Shown piece after piece: positions 10,085 to 20,454 of a stretch of DNA of 60,000 nucleotides. This stretch comes from Symsagittifera roscoffensis (lineage: Eukaryota; Xenacoelomorpha; Acoela; Convolutidae). The stretch covers positions 45,187,095 to 45,247,094 of the forward strand of contig NC_087071.1 of NCBI RefSeq assembly GCF_963678635.1. Reading direction: 5' to 3'. The translations under genes and the position numbers were made by a program. Positions within the stretch are counted from its first letter, which is position 1. Each line of letters begins with the position of its first letter. The notes beneath the pieces were generated by a model, which worked only from the letters and a program-made list of their open reading frames with translations, was not told the origin of the DNA and did not search any database.

Positions 10085-10205
10085 ATGACAATAAAACTCA
10101 ATGTTAATCAGTTTTTATCTATCCATGGAACTTCAATGTGGGTACCTAATGTCAGATATTGCATTAACATTATCGATTCAACATCAAAAAATACTCGAAA
10201 TTCTT
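10085..10205 (+). pseudogene. Duplicated copy of the exon at 7951 with part of its intron
   Basis: Same 17-codon start (MTIKLNVNQFLSIHGTS) and the same intron sequence up to 'aaattcttctc', where similarity stops. The donor is changed to gtgggt and the following exon is missing, replaced by A-rich DNA and a GA microsatellite. It is attached to the HINE at 9765-10055, so element and exon were copied together. Confidence 0.6.
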
Positions 10206-10235
10206 CTCACGGTTGTAATACAAAAAAAAACTTTA

Positions 10236-10242
10236 GAGGAGA

Positions 10243-10273
<31 letters not shown>
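10236..10273. repeat. (GA)n microsatellite
   Basis: About 19 GA units with one interruption. The overlapping open frames on both strands (poly-RE and poly-LS) are artefacts of this run. Confidence 0.95.
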
Positions 10274-10318
10274 CGTTGACAGGGCCAGCATGATTTTACC
10301 TGACCAAAACAAACTTAC

Positions 10319-10469
10319 TCTGGCAGAGACATGAATTCTTTCCAGGAGGGTAGGAAGAGGTACTCCACGATTGGTTTGCTCTCGAAGGTCAAGTTTGTAG
10401 TCCCGTTCAGATTCTGCTCCAGGTCGCAGTCTACTTTCAACACTTCCAACTTGTGCCAGTTGGATGGCC
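10319..10469 (-). CDS. Exon of the unrecognised minus-strand gene
   Basis: Minus strand: acceptor tttctatttag, 151-nt exon, donor gtaagt. Of three frames only two are open. The one matching the phases of both neighbouring exons reads PSNWHKLEVLKVDCDLEQNL, then two potential N-glycosylation sites (NGT, NLT), and ends LPSWKEFMSLP. The longest open frame here (99 codons) is a different frame and a shadow. The glycosylation motifs hint at an extracellular or luminal segment, but that is inference. The acceptor region is partly repeated at 10.79 kb. Confidence 0.85.
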
Positions 10470-10970
10470 CTAAATAGAAACATTGTAACAGAGGCGCCTG
10501 AAAAGGGACTGCATAGTTACATGGCGTTCTCGCAATGAGATTTCGCTTGGTTGTAAATGCAGCAACTTTTACAATGAATGAAATCTAATTTGCAAACAAT
10601 TTATTATTATTATTATTAACAGCGAAAGTTTGGGAATATTTTCTGACTTCCAGTTAAAAAAATTTAATTTAGTTTTTGTTTGAAAAATATGACATAAAAA
10701 TACATATATTTTTTGAAATTTCTTTTTCACTTCTATAACTTCATGTATACAATGCGTTTCTCGTGACTAGATACAACTTACTTGATGGATGGGCCTAAAG
10801 AGAAACATTGTATCAGGGAAGTTTGTGAATGATTTCTGACTTCCAGTTAATTAATTTTAATTTAGTTTTTGTTCGAAAAATATGACATTACTGTATAATT
10901 TTTTTTGAAATTTCCACTTCTGTAAATTCTTGTATACAATGCGTTTCTCGTGACTAGATACAAATAGTCT
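10462..10970. repeat. Imperfect tandem duplication over the exon's acceptor region
   Basis: ggatggccctaaatagaaac (10462) recurs as ggatgggcctaaagagaaac (10786). The block 'tctgacttccagttaa' to 'gcgtttctcgtgactagatacaa' is present at 10639-10773 and 10831-10965. The second unit lacks about 100 bp. It carries a decoy acceptor without an exon behind it. Confidence 0.75.
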
Positions 10971-11500
10971 TGTTTAATTTTATTTGGAAGGATTTTTCAT
11001 CGCTTGGTGTTTAATTATCAAAAGTCGGCCAAATTGATAGTTTTCAAAGCGCCATCTTTCACTAATAATGATTGAATGAGAAACATCTTTTTAAAATTGA
11101 ACTCATGAGATCGACACTTTTTTCTGATAACAAAAAAAAACATGTATTATGTTACTTTCTACCTATGAAAGAGAACAAACAGAGACCGATGCTCAAAAAA
11201 TTTTTGAGCATTTATCTCTTTTCGATACAAGATCAATGATACAAGTTCATATTAAGTAAGCTTGATAGCTAAAAAATGCAAAAGATATCAGAATTCGTCG
11301 GCAAAAAATTTCCAAATTATTGCAAAAATTAGTGCTCAATTGTTGGTTAGTTTTAAATTTGTAGGGTTTTTTTTTCTTGTCAACCATACATTTGATTTAT
11401 AAGTTTGCGCGGCAATGTCTTGTGGCAGTAACTAGCTGGTGGTTGTTGAGGTTCGTAAAGTTTTGACAGCCAATTGTATGCCCTTTTTTTTATTTGAAGT

Positions 11501-11760
11501 CAGTGGCGGGTATAGGGTTTTGTCGAAGGGAGGAGGAAGAATTTCCATTAATTTTTCAAAAATTTTGTTGATCTTATTTAGGACTACTAAAATTTTTTTC
11601 CGAGCACTCACAGAACACTACAAAAACTCTTTTTTGAAAGAAAAAAACAGATCAAAAAGGCACAGGTCAAAAGGGGGCACTCCTTGCTTTGTGAGTAGGG
11701 TCGAGTTCCTGAGGGAGGGGAAGAGGAAGCGTCGCCAGCCTTAAACTCTAGTAAAAAAAC
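11501..11760. mobile_element. hAT-type MITE, worn copy
   Basis: Left end CAGTGGCGGGTATAGGGTTT resembles the family's CAGGGGCGGATCTAGG. Inside are 'gagcactcacagaacac' and 'tcaaaagggggcac' blocks shared with 42.7 kb. No clear right terminus. The 101-codon open frame over it is not supported. Confidence 0.4.
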
Positions 11761-11782
11761 TACACCAATTTAACAGGCATTT

Positions 11783-12513
11783 TATGTTCCAATTTTCGAA
11801 GAGAGCGTGGAATGTTTATGCCTGTGGTGGTTTTTTTATTCAGTCAATTTTTGTCTTCTTATATGAGATTTTTTGGTAGAACCATACAAATTATACAGTC
11901 CGTAAAATTATGGTGGTTTAAAAACAGCTAATTTGGCCAACTTGGAACGAACAACGAGCATTATGTTGAATTTTTATAGCACTCGAGTAGTAGATAATGC
12001 AGGTGATCAGTTGGGAGCCCGGTAGAAAATATACCATTTGTCTTACCATTTTCCTATAATGGTACTAACATTGAAAACTTACCATTTCTATCTTCTATCT
12101 TCATATATTGCAGACTCTATAACCAATTTTAAGACTTAGCTTGGTACACCAGGAAATCTATAACATACGTTAAAACATAGGGTCTACCGCGCACACCTCC
12201 CTTTCCCCCGCCATCCTGATCACCTCCAAAATCTACTACTCATGTGTAAGCGTTGGATTATTGCGTTCATAAAATAAAATGAATTGAGGCTAGTCGTTTG
12301 GTCGTATTATTAGAAATCAAGACGCTAAAATGAATCCCTCTGTAGCTTACAGCAGTTTGTTTGGGGGATAAACTAACAAATTAAAAAGAAGACCTTTTTT
12401 ATGTTTTTTTTCTCATTTTTTCGTCAATTTTTCATTGAAAAAAACTTGAAAAAAGGCCTTAAAGTGCAGTTGGAACTTTTAGGACTTCACTCTAAAATAC
12501 GAGCAGTCTTGTT
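11783..12513 (+). mobile_element. HINE element, subfamily B
   Basis: 5' part ttccaattttcgaagagagc and 'tggtggtttttttattcagtcaattttt' as in the copy at 23.49 kb; 3' end gcagttggaac, weak hairpin, aaaatacgagcagtcttgtt. The middle shares 'gaggctagtcgtttggtcgtatta' with 23.8 kb. Diverged and therefore older. Confidence 0.55.
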
Positions 12514-13033
12514 CTCATCTGGTAGGGAATAATTTAGAACGATAAAGTTGCTCTCATGCAAACTGGCATACTCAACGGATATATTTTAAAAGCCAATTTT
12601 CAAAATTTTTCAAATGCTATTAGAAATTTGAAAATTCGCTCTGTTGGTTTATCTCAAATTGGCAAAGTTCAAACCCTTTGAGTTTTACAGAAAGTTGTCA
12701 CTGCAGAAAAATCTTTTTAGTTTTGAGCTCAGAGCATCTTTATTTTTCCAATTATTTTGAAACTCTATATCGCGCACAAATATTCAGTAGTTTTCTTCCG
12801 AATTCCTACAGATAAGCAAGTAATTTAGTACTATACTGTTTTGTTTCGATATCTACCCCTAAATCATTTTTATTCCTGTTTGGAAAGTTAAATGCTGGCC
12901 GGAAAGTCTTTTTTTTTCGTTTTTTGCGGTAGTTTCATGCTTTTATTTACAAAAAAACGCACTAAAATCCCTGGATCTACTAAACAATTGTTCTTCTTTC
13001 AAGAAGGGGGTAATTGTTAAGTAGATTCATTTG

Positions 13034-13565
13034 TTGTTCCGACTTTTGATACAAAAGTAACGGAATATTTGTGCTCGGGTGGTTTTTTTTCTTCAGACAA
13101 ATTTCGACTTTTTAAGTAGCCATTTTTGAAGGAATTTCTTTTATATCATTCAAAAGGTATTATTGTCCTGAGCTTAAATTTGAAAATGTATTTCACCTCT
13201 GATCATTTTTTGGAAAGTTATGGGCGGGGGTTTCAAGATTGCCATTATGGCCAATTTGGGATAACTAACGCGCGATTTATTTCGCGCTATTAACGCATAA
13301 GCGGAGATTTAGTTCGTCTTAGAAATTGCTCCAAATTGGTTGAAGTAACCTTATTTGTCATAACTGATTTGTTACTAGGAGCAGAATGTCGCTTTGTTCT
13401 TTATATTGCGTGTGGGTGGATGCTTTTCACATAAAATCTAAAATTATGTTACAAAAAAATTCATTTTTTTTCATTACATTTTTTTTTTTATTATATTAGT
13501 GCTCCATAGACCTTAAAAGACTGTCGGATCATTCAAGGCTTTGCCCTGATACGAGCAGTCTTGTT
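13034..13565 (+). mobile_element. HINE element, full length
   Basis: Starts TTGTTCCGACTTTTGATAC and ends with GTCGGATC, hairpin and ATACGAGCAGTCTTGTT. All family blocks are present in order: gctcgggtgg, ttcttcagacaaa, gtcctgagcttaaa, gcgcgatttatttcgcgc, ggagcagaatgtc and tgctccatagacc. Confidence 0.85.
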
Positions 13566-14342
13566 CGAAGATTCTATCCTATTCAGAAAGCAGCAGATTT
13601 TGGATTATAAATAGAACGTTCTGGTGCTAATTTACTGCTTTCACTTTTAGGAGTGGAAATTCTTCAGTAGATATCAAAGGGGGATTGTTCAGTAGATCCC
13701 AATCTCTGATTGAATATTTTCCCACGATGTTAAGTGTCTTCAAAAACGCATGAAAATGGGTCAATTTTACAGTGATTTGCGTTACTTCAAATATATGGGT
13801 TTGCAGCACTCCTTGGAATATTTCAGAGCAAAACCCGAATAGAAAGTGGTCCATAAAATAAATTTTATGTTTGATAATCAAGAAGCTTCTTTTAGGCTCG
13901 GTCGTTCTAGCTGGGAAGATTCAACGAGACAGGAACGTGTTGAAAGTACCTTCAAGCTATACATTTCCATTGTCTATAATGGTATAAAAGCTCCCATGAG
14001 CAAACATATTGTCATAAAACAGGCCAAATTAATTCAGCCAACACTGATGAATGGTTCGATTTCTTTGTTCGGCTTGTACAATTTTGTTCAGTTCGCATGC
14101 AAGTGAACAAAAATTGGCATTAAAAAGTGTGTGTATCTCCGGTTTCAGTTCCTTAAGTTTAAAAAAAAAACTCAGTTTGAAAAGTTCATGAATGGTATTA
14201 AATCTCAAATTGTTTTGAAAATATTGCATTAGATGGTTTTTTTAATTAGGATCAAAACTAAATTTCAATAAAAAAAAATAGCAGATAAAAATATAAAGTA
14301 TAGAGAAATAGAAACATTTTCTTTCATGACATTCAATTTAAT

Positions 14343-14506
14343 CAGTGGCGCGACCAATAGGTCCACCAATTTTTTTTTAGGTCGACCAATTTGGTTTTCC
14401 TTTTTCCAAGCTCTCCTAAAATAGTATAAGGGTCGCATTTTTTGAAAAATTTTTTGCGCCTTTAGGGCACTTTTTTGGAAAATTTTGACCAACAACTACC
14501 CCCCTG
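14343..14506. mobile_element. hAT-type MITE, 164 bp
   Basis: Left end CAGTGGCGCGACC, right end aactacccccctg. Flanks are aatttaat on the left and attttaat on the right, an 8-bp target duplication with one mismatch. The interior 'ttaggtcgaccaatttggtt' matches the copies at 16.05 and 20.05 kb. The minus open frame over it is chance. Confidence 0.6.
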
Positions 14507-14576
14507 ATTTTAATATATCTATAAAAGCACGGTACTGATTTTAATATATCTATAATCATCAATGTAATAATAAAAT

Positions 14577-14640
14577 GTTTTCAAACCAGTTACATGCACC
14601 AACTATTTCAAACCAGTTACATGCACCAACTATTTCAAAC
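14577..14640 (+). repeat. 27-bp tandem repeat, 2.4 units
   Basis: The unit starts tttcaaaccagttacatgca; two identical units and a partial third. Just before it, 'gattttaatatatctataa' is also doubled (14506 and 14538). Confidence 0.85.
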
Positions 14641-15974
14641 CAATTGTAAATTATGATTTATGTAATTTGAGAGGACATCCTAAAGTATTCAAACGAGTTC
14701 CGAAATAAAAAGATAACTTCGAGAAGCTAATTTCACAAACAAATACATCAGTGGAACGGTAACAAATCTCCTAGCCTTTAAAAAAATTGTTTTTATCGTT
14801 TTTCAAACAATTGCTTTTTCTGTTGTCTATTTTTACTCATGTATTGACGTCAGATAGTAGTTGAACTTGTAATTAATCAACTCATATTTTTGACTGCGTT
14901 TTCTTTGATAAAGAGTAAACTTTTTTTATTTTCAAAAGGAAAAAATGGGAAAAAAAACATTTACGCTAATTTTAATGATGATTGTTTTGATGATTACCAT
15001 TTGGAATCTTGTTAGCACAACACTTTTTCTTCTGAAAAAGGGGAGAAAACCGATATGATGACACTTGAAGTATAGTTCATTATAGTTCATTGGAAATTCG
15101 CTATTATTGATACCATTGGGGGGAGGGGGTAGGGAATAATTGACAAGGTCCAGTTTTTATTCAATCATCCTTAATCGAGCTGATATATTTCAGGAGCTGA
15201 ATCTTTAATCGAATTGGGGTATTTGGAAGATTATTTAAGTCTGGTGGGTGATCAAAAATAAAGAAATTGAAGGTCTTTTCAAAGATAAAGGAGCCACCCA
15301 AAAGTAGCAATCGGGCAGAAGACTTCATTTTTCCAGACAACTGGCGCTCACTTTAATCTAATTTTATTAAGTAAATGCTTTAATTTATACATGACGCGCA
15401 ATTGGAAATTCCCAAAAGATGAAAGATAAATATGACGGGAACTTTTCCGATATGAATACACTTCAAGTTGTAAGCCCCCCCCCCCCCTCACTTTATACGT
15501 ATAGTGTAAACGATAACTAACTTCATCGCGAATTCCGAGATTCTTTATACATAGCATGAAATACAAGATATCAACTTTGGTTTCGATTTGAACGCATTAA
15601 TTTAGTTTTAAAAGCCTCACAAGTGAAATAAAAGTGTCCTGACCAAAATTTTACTAAATAATGCATGTTTAAAGCAGGTGAAAATTGAGCTTTTTTGAGG
15701 TTTAGTATAGACCTTACCAAATGAGAAAAATGCCATTAGACGCCATTTTATGAGAGAAAAGCCTGGACAAGGCTTTTAAATGTCAAGAAGTTTAAGCGAG
15801 CGCCAAGATGAATGGCGACTTTTTTGGTAGAACAACATCAAAGTTGAATAGAGACACAGCTGAATCCAAAGTTCCTTCCCACTCCAATGAAAAAAAAACA
15901 ACTTGGATTGGATTTACAACAAAAGTGATGAATAAAGGATTTTTAAAACTGGCAAAAAAAGAATATATTTTGAA

Positions 15975-16325
15975 CAGGGGCGGATCTAGGATTTTCTCGA
16001 GGGGGGGGGGGGGGGGCGGATTTTCAAAAAAAGTTCGAAAATTTTGACGACCTTTTTTTAGGTCGACCAAATTGGTTTTTCGAGCTCTCCCAAAGCACTG
16101 TTTTGCCCCTCTTTTGGCTAAACTTTCTGCACCGCAGGCATATTTTTGAAAAAACAGTCAAAAAAGCCGTTTGCGTTTTTTTGGCGCGCGCTCCCCCTCA
16201 AAGTTAGTATATATTGGCGCCCAAGGCGCCTTTAGAAAAATTTTAGGGTCGGTCGGCCAAAAATGGATTTCTGAAAAAGTATCAAAGGGGGGAGTATCAA
16301 AGGGGGGGGGAAAGTATCAAAAAAT
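15975..16325 (+). mobile_element. hAT-type MITE, left part
   Basis: CAGGGGCGGATCTAGGATTT at the left, then a run of 15 G interrupted once, and family blocks including 'taggtcgaccaaattgg', 'tttctgcaccgcaggc' and 'ttggcgcccaaggcgcc'. It ends in repeats of 'gtatcaaagggggg'. No inverted right terminus found. Open frames on both strands here are shadows of the repeat. Confidence 0.65.
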
Positions 16326-16329
16326 GCGT

Positions 16330-17910
16330 TTATCCAATGAGTAATGAGGAAGTTTTGCAAAACGATTAGATGGTCCACTCGATTTCTACACCTATACTTT
16401 CTCAAACTGCAAAAAGTTTCCATTCTAAACCCCCCTTGAAGTTATAATTCTTGACCATATATTTACATATAGACAAGATACATATATTTTTTAACTTTTC
16501 CTTGAGTTTTTTTCAACGAAAGATCAAAAAACTGCATTTTTTAAGCACGCACTTCCTCTGAAAGTTAAAATATACAAACAATTGTTGTTTACGTCAAATT
16601 GTCCACCCCAAACCTTTCACAAAGTCTCTCTTCTTCATAAATTTGAAAAAATGGTTGAGTGGAAGAAAATTTAGTAAGACTAATTGAATAACAAATATCA
16701 AAGTTGCGCAGAAAAAACTGAAATCAAACAACAGGTAACCAACGTTCGTTTAATTTTTGCAAACGACTTTGTGTCCATAGAAAATGCATATCAATAAAGT
16801 GGAAAAACAATGATTTCAAATGGATTTATGTTTTTATAACGAAAGTTAATCAGTTATAACTGATTTGCAATAAACATTATTGCTTTATCAAATAAAAGCA
16901 AAACATTTCATTTTTAATTGTAATAATCTGTTATTTTCCACTTTTTTAGACAAATTCAATCTTTTTATCCAATATAATCCAATGAGGATACGGATTGCAA
17001 GAAATTTCTCAAACTTAACAGGTTCTGCAAAAATGGTTTGACTCACACAGTGCCTCAGAGCGAAATTAGAATTTTAGAAAATTGCTGTGTTTATTAGCTG
17101 AGCAATTGAGGTTCTGATTAAAATTTAAAACTTAGAATAAGAAACTTTTAAAGCCTCACAAAACGTTTTTTTAATTGAAAAATTAGTTTTCTGAGTTCCA
17201 ATTGATGATTTTTTGTCCAGATTTGACGGCTTTACTTGCCCTGACTTGGTCAAACAAGGAAATTCTCAAAATGTTTTTTTTTCAATTGAAGTTTTTTTGT
17301 GTAGATAATTTTAAAATCGGAAGAATTATAATATGGTAAAAACAATTTGATCAAAGGTAATTAATGATAATTTTTGCAAAAATTTTCGAAAATCCATCAT
17401 TTGCTATCATAGTCATTTATTTTGCAAAATCTTTACTCACAGCAAAGCAAAATTCATTTACTTTGTGGTGCCATTTTGGTTAATATGCTTGAAGAATCGA
17501 TTAAAAAATATACTATACGTGATATAATTGCCTTAAGAAATGTCTAAATCAGTTTTTAAACTAAAAATTGATCTATAATTGATAGAAAGACAAAAAACTC
17601 GACACGAGTAGGTGATCAAAAACGAAATTCAATTTTTAATTACTTCACTTGGACATTGCAAAAAAATTATCACAGCCAATAAAAATTTTGATTTCGAAAT
17701 TAAAGCAGTACCATATAAAGTGAATCAGTAAATTCCGAAACGGCTAAGTGAAGAGTCGAATTTGTACTGGATTAATAAAAATAAACAGAGCACAAAAAAC
17801 TCATTAGTTTCCTTAAACATTACAAGGCCAAACTGCGCGCTGGATTAGTGCGCAGTTTTGTGTCTGTATGTTCCTGGATTTCAGTGACAAACCTTTAAAC
17901 ATGTTCCAAA
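16330..17910. other. AT-rich intron, no gene or clear repeat
   Basis: Lies inside the 8.2 kb intron between exons at 10319-10469 and 18682-18791. I see no exon-like block, tRNA or family repeat. Confidence 0.5.
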
Positions 17911-17914
17911 ATTT

Positions 17915-18425
17915 AAGTTGATTCCACTTACAAAATTTCAGTGGATTCCGGGTACAAATAGCTGTAACGTAGATTTTGTCGGCACATTGATTTTAATGCG
18001 GACTCCGCAACGAGCGAATATAAGTAGTTGATCCGTATTCCGCAAATGCAAGCGGATTCTGCAAATCTAAGTGGATTCCGGAAACTTATGCGGATTCCGC
18101 TTTCAGTTTGCGGAATCCGCTTACAGTTTGCGGATTCCGCTCACAATTAGCAAATTCCATTTACAGTTGCGAAATCCGCGACAACTTACGTTTACTAAAC
18201 ATATATACTATTATTTGTTCATGGATTCCACAAATTTTGTTGCGGATTCCGCAAAATTGCCGGTTTTTCGAACAATTTTGAGCATCACAGTTTTTAGCTA
18301 TTTGCCCGTGAAATCCAAAACAGCAGAGAAGATCAAAGAAAAATAGCAACGTTGCGGATTCCGCGGCAAATCTAATTTTTGCCTGTTGCAGAATCCGCTG
18401 CCTCGAATCCGCTGCCTTTGGCCTC
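17915..18425. repeat. GCGGATTCCGC minisatellite cluster
   Basis: A near-palindromic core GCGGATTCCGC (or GCGGAATCCGC) recurs many times, densest at 18040-18180 with a period of about 20-24 bp and linker 'tttacagtt'; looser copies extend to 18425. Units vary by substitution. It lies in the intron just downstream of the exon at 18682. The open frames across it come from the repeat. Confidence 0.85.
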
Positions 18426-18681
18426 GTAATGAAGCTGGCACAAAAAAGATGGAAAGATGGAAAGTTATGGAGAAAAAACTAATTAAAAAGTATGAAATTT
18501 TTTTAATGAAAAGTTCTAATCACAATTTGCATACATGAAAAACAAATACTCATAGACTTTTCATGCGTTTCTCTGTACTCTATGAAATTTGTATGGTAAG
18601 CGTTTTTTCATAAATGAAAATTGTATGAGTAGCATTTTTCCACTCGGGAAGATAGAACTGAAGGTTAGAGCTTGCTCTTAC

Positions 18682-18791
18682 CCTGAAAATAGAGGAAAGA
18701 TGTCTCCACAAACAAGCTCATGTCATATAATCCATCCTGGATTAGACCTATCATCAACTGGTGGGTTTCGGGGTCTATCACCTTCAGATAT
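18682..18791 (-). CDS. Exon of the unrecognised minus-strand gene
   Basis: Minus strand: acceptor catgtttttcag, 110-nt exon, donor gtaaga. The only fully open frame reads YLKVIDPETHQLMIGLIQDG, then LYDMSLFVETSFLYFQ. It begins with one base of a split codon and ends with one base, joining exactly to the exons at 26019-26071 and 10319-10469. Just downstream in the gene is the minisatellite at 17915-18425. Confidence 0.85.
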
Positions 18792-19117
18792 CTGAAAAAC
18801 ATGTCGTCAAGCAGCTCTTTGGTTCAACCACTCAAAAAATAAGAAAAGCCAGATATAGTCATATAATTTGCTGCGTTTGTAAATAAACTCAAGTCAAGTT
18901 AATGGTAATTTTTTTGTTTTCAATTTTCATTATTGAAGTATAGTGGGTTTTCATTGTTTGATGTGGGAGGGGTTGATCAAGAATATTCAAGTTTCTGAGA
19001 GCCTTCTATCTTATAGTTTTTGATTTTCTCTTTTTGAAAAAAAACTCAAAAAAATTATTCTTAGGTTTAACCAGTGACAATAGTTTCCTATTCGTAGAGT
19101 TGTTACAGCAAAAAAAT

Positions 19118-19260
19118 TTAAATGCGGGGTTCGAACCTCTCTGCGTTTGATCTGAGCACGTGCATTTCGCATGAGTTGGTGAGGTCAGCAGTGAAGAAAT
19201 TGTACTGACAGTGACACATCTCAGCCACTCGGTCAGTCGCAAACATCAGCAGAAGAACTA
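19118..19260 (-). mobile_element. Candidate tRNA-derived SINE head
   Basis: On the minus strand gaccgagtggctgagatg fits a pol III A box of leucine/serine tRNA type. About 100 bp on, gaggttcgaaccccgc contains a perfect B box (GGTTCGAACCC). No cloverleaf closes: the acceptor and T stems do not pair well and the spacing is too long for a tRNA, so a SINE or decayed tRNA gene is likelier. Two minus open frames cross it without splice support. Confidence 0.45.
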
Positions 19261-19768
19261 GAACAAAGATTACATAATTATTATGTAATAATAAATGTTC
19301 ATACACCTTGTTCTGATTTATTACATAATTAGAGTTGACATTTAAGCATCGGATGAACATTTTTCAAGTCAATAATGCCGCAAATTCATTGGAAGCATAA
19401 GTAAAACATAGAAGCAACCATAGCGAGGGAATGTGCCTCCCTCGAGAATTCCAGCTCTAAATTGCCCATTAGTTCTTCCATTTGGTACATTTTTGTCTAA
19501 GTCCCCAGTATACAGAGTTTTTTGTTGAAATTTTTATTAAAAGAAGTTTCATGTGATTGTTAAATTGATTTCAAATTAATTTCTATCCAAAAGGGTTCAA
19601 AGTTCCATAAGGGTTCAAAACTATCTTTGTCTAATTTTTGCAAGTTTTTTGGAATTTTTTTTCGATATTAGGATTTTTGTCTTCAAGTAATGTATGTAAC
19701 TTTTGACTTCGATCGAGGCAAGGCAAACCGAAATCTTATCTTAAGCATTTAGAGAATTGAGTAGCGTG

Positions 19769-20135
19769 CAGGGGCGGATTTAGGAAGGGCGGGGGGCGGA
19801 CGCCTCTCTCTCTCTCTCGGGGATTTGACCCCTGGCCGACCCAAAGGGTCTACCCTTTGTACTGATCAATTTGTACATTTAATTTGGGATATCCATTTTT
19901 GGTGACGGACCATAAAGTTTTTGTAAAGGCGCCTTGGAAGCGCCTTTTTTTGGCCAGTTTTTTCAAAACTTTGCCTGCGGCGCAGAAAATTTTGCCAAAA
20001 CAGGGTCTTTGTATTGCTTTGCGAGAGCTCGGAAAATCAATCTGATCGACCTAAAAAAAAAGGTCGACTAAATTTGAATTTTTTTTTGAAAAACCGCCCC
20101 CCTCCCCCTTTAAGAAAATCCTAGATCCGCCCCTG
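19769..20135. mobile_element. hAT-type MITE, complete, 367 bp
   Basis: Termini CAGGGGCGGATTTAGG and CCTAGATCCGCCCCTG are inverted repeats of 16 bp with one mismatch, flanked on both sides by the exact 8-bp duplication gtagcgtg (19761-19768 and 20136-20143). The 8-bp target duplication and CAGGG end are features of the hAT superfamily. It has a CT-microsatellite near the left end and the inner hairpin ggcgcc-ttggaa-gcgcc. No coding capacity. Confidence 0.9.
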
Positions 20136-20231
20136 GTAGCGTGAAAACAAAAACATTTCTATTTTAATGAACTTTTGTTTTGTCTGCAAGCTACATCGAA
20201 TGCCAATTTTGATCAATTTTCAATGTGTTTT

Positions 20232-20454
20232 GGGCTCTTTCCACTTTCACCACGGTAGACTTTCAATATGGAAAAGTTTTTTTTTCATATTGTCGTAATG
20301 CAAGAAAACTTGGTATAGTGAACAAACTAACAATTAAGAACAGATTGTTCTTCAAGCATCACATCATAACTTCAGGCGTTTGGCCATAAAAACCCGTAAA
20401 AAAATAACATCGAAAATTTAAAAAAAAAAGAGAGGGAAGATTTGGAAAGAAGCC
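20232..20454. mobile_element. TIR-1 MITE, complete copy
   Basis: Left GGGCTCTTTCCACTTTC, right terminus reverse complement GGCTTCTTTCCAAATC. Its right two thirds (from 20314) are repeated at 21281 by the tandem duplication. Confidence 0.65.

Noticed and set aside
10184-10483. 99-codon minus frame
   Set aside because: Poly-LS tail comes from the GA microsatellite; the real exon uses another frame in phase with its neighbours.
19118-19260. A functional tRNA gene
   Set aside because: The B box is perfect, but the acceptor stem does not pair and the A-B spacing is too long.
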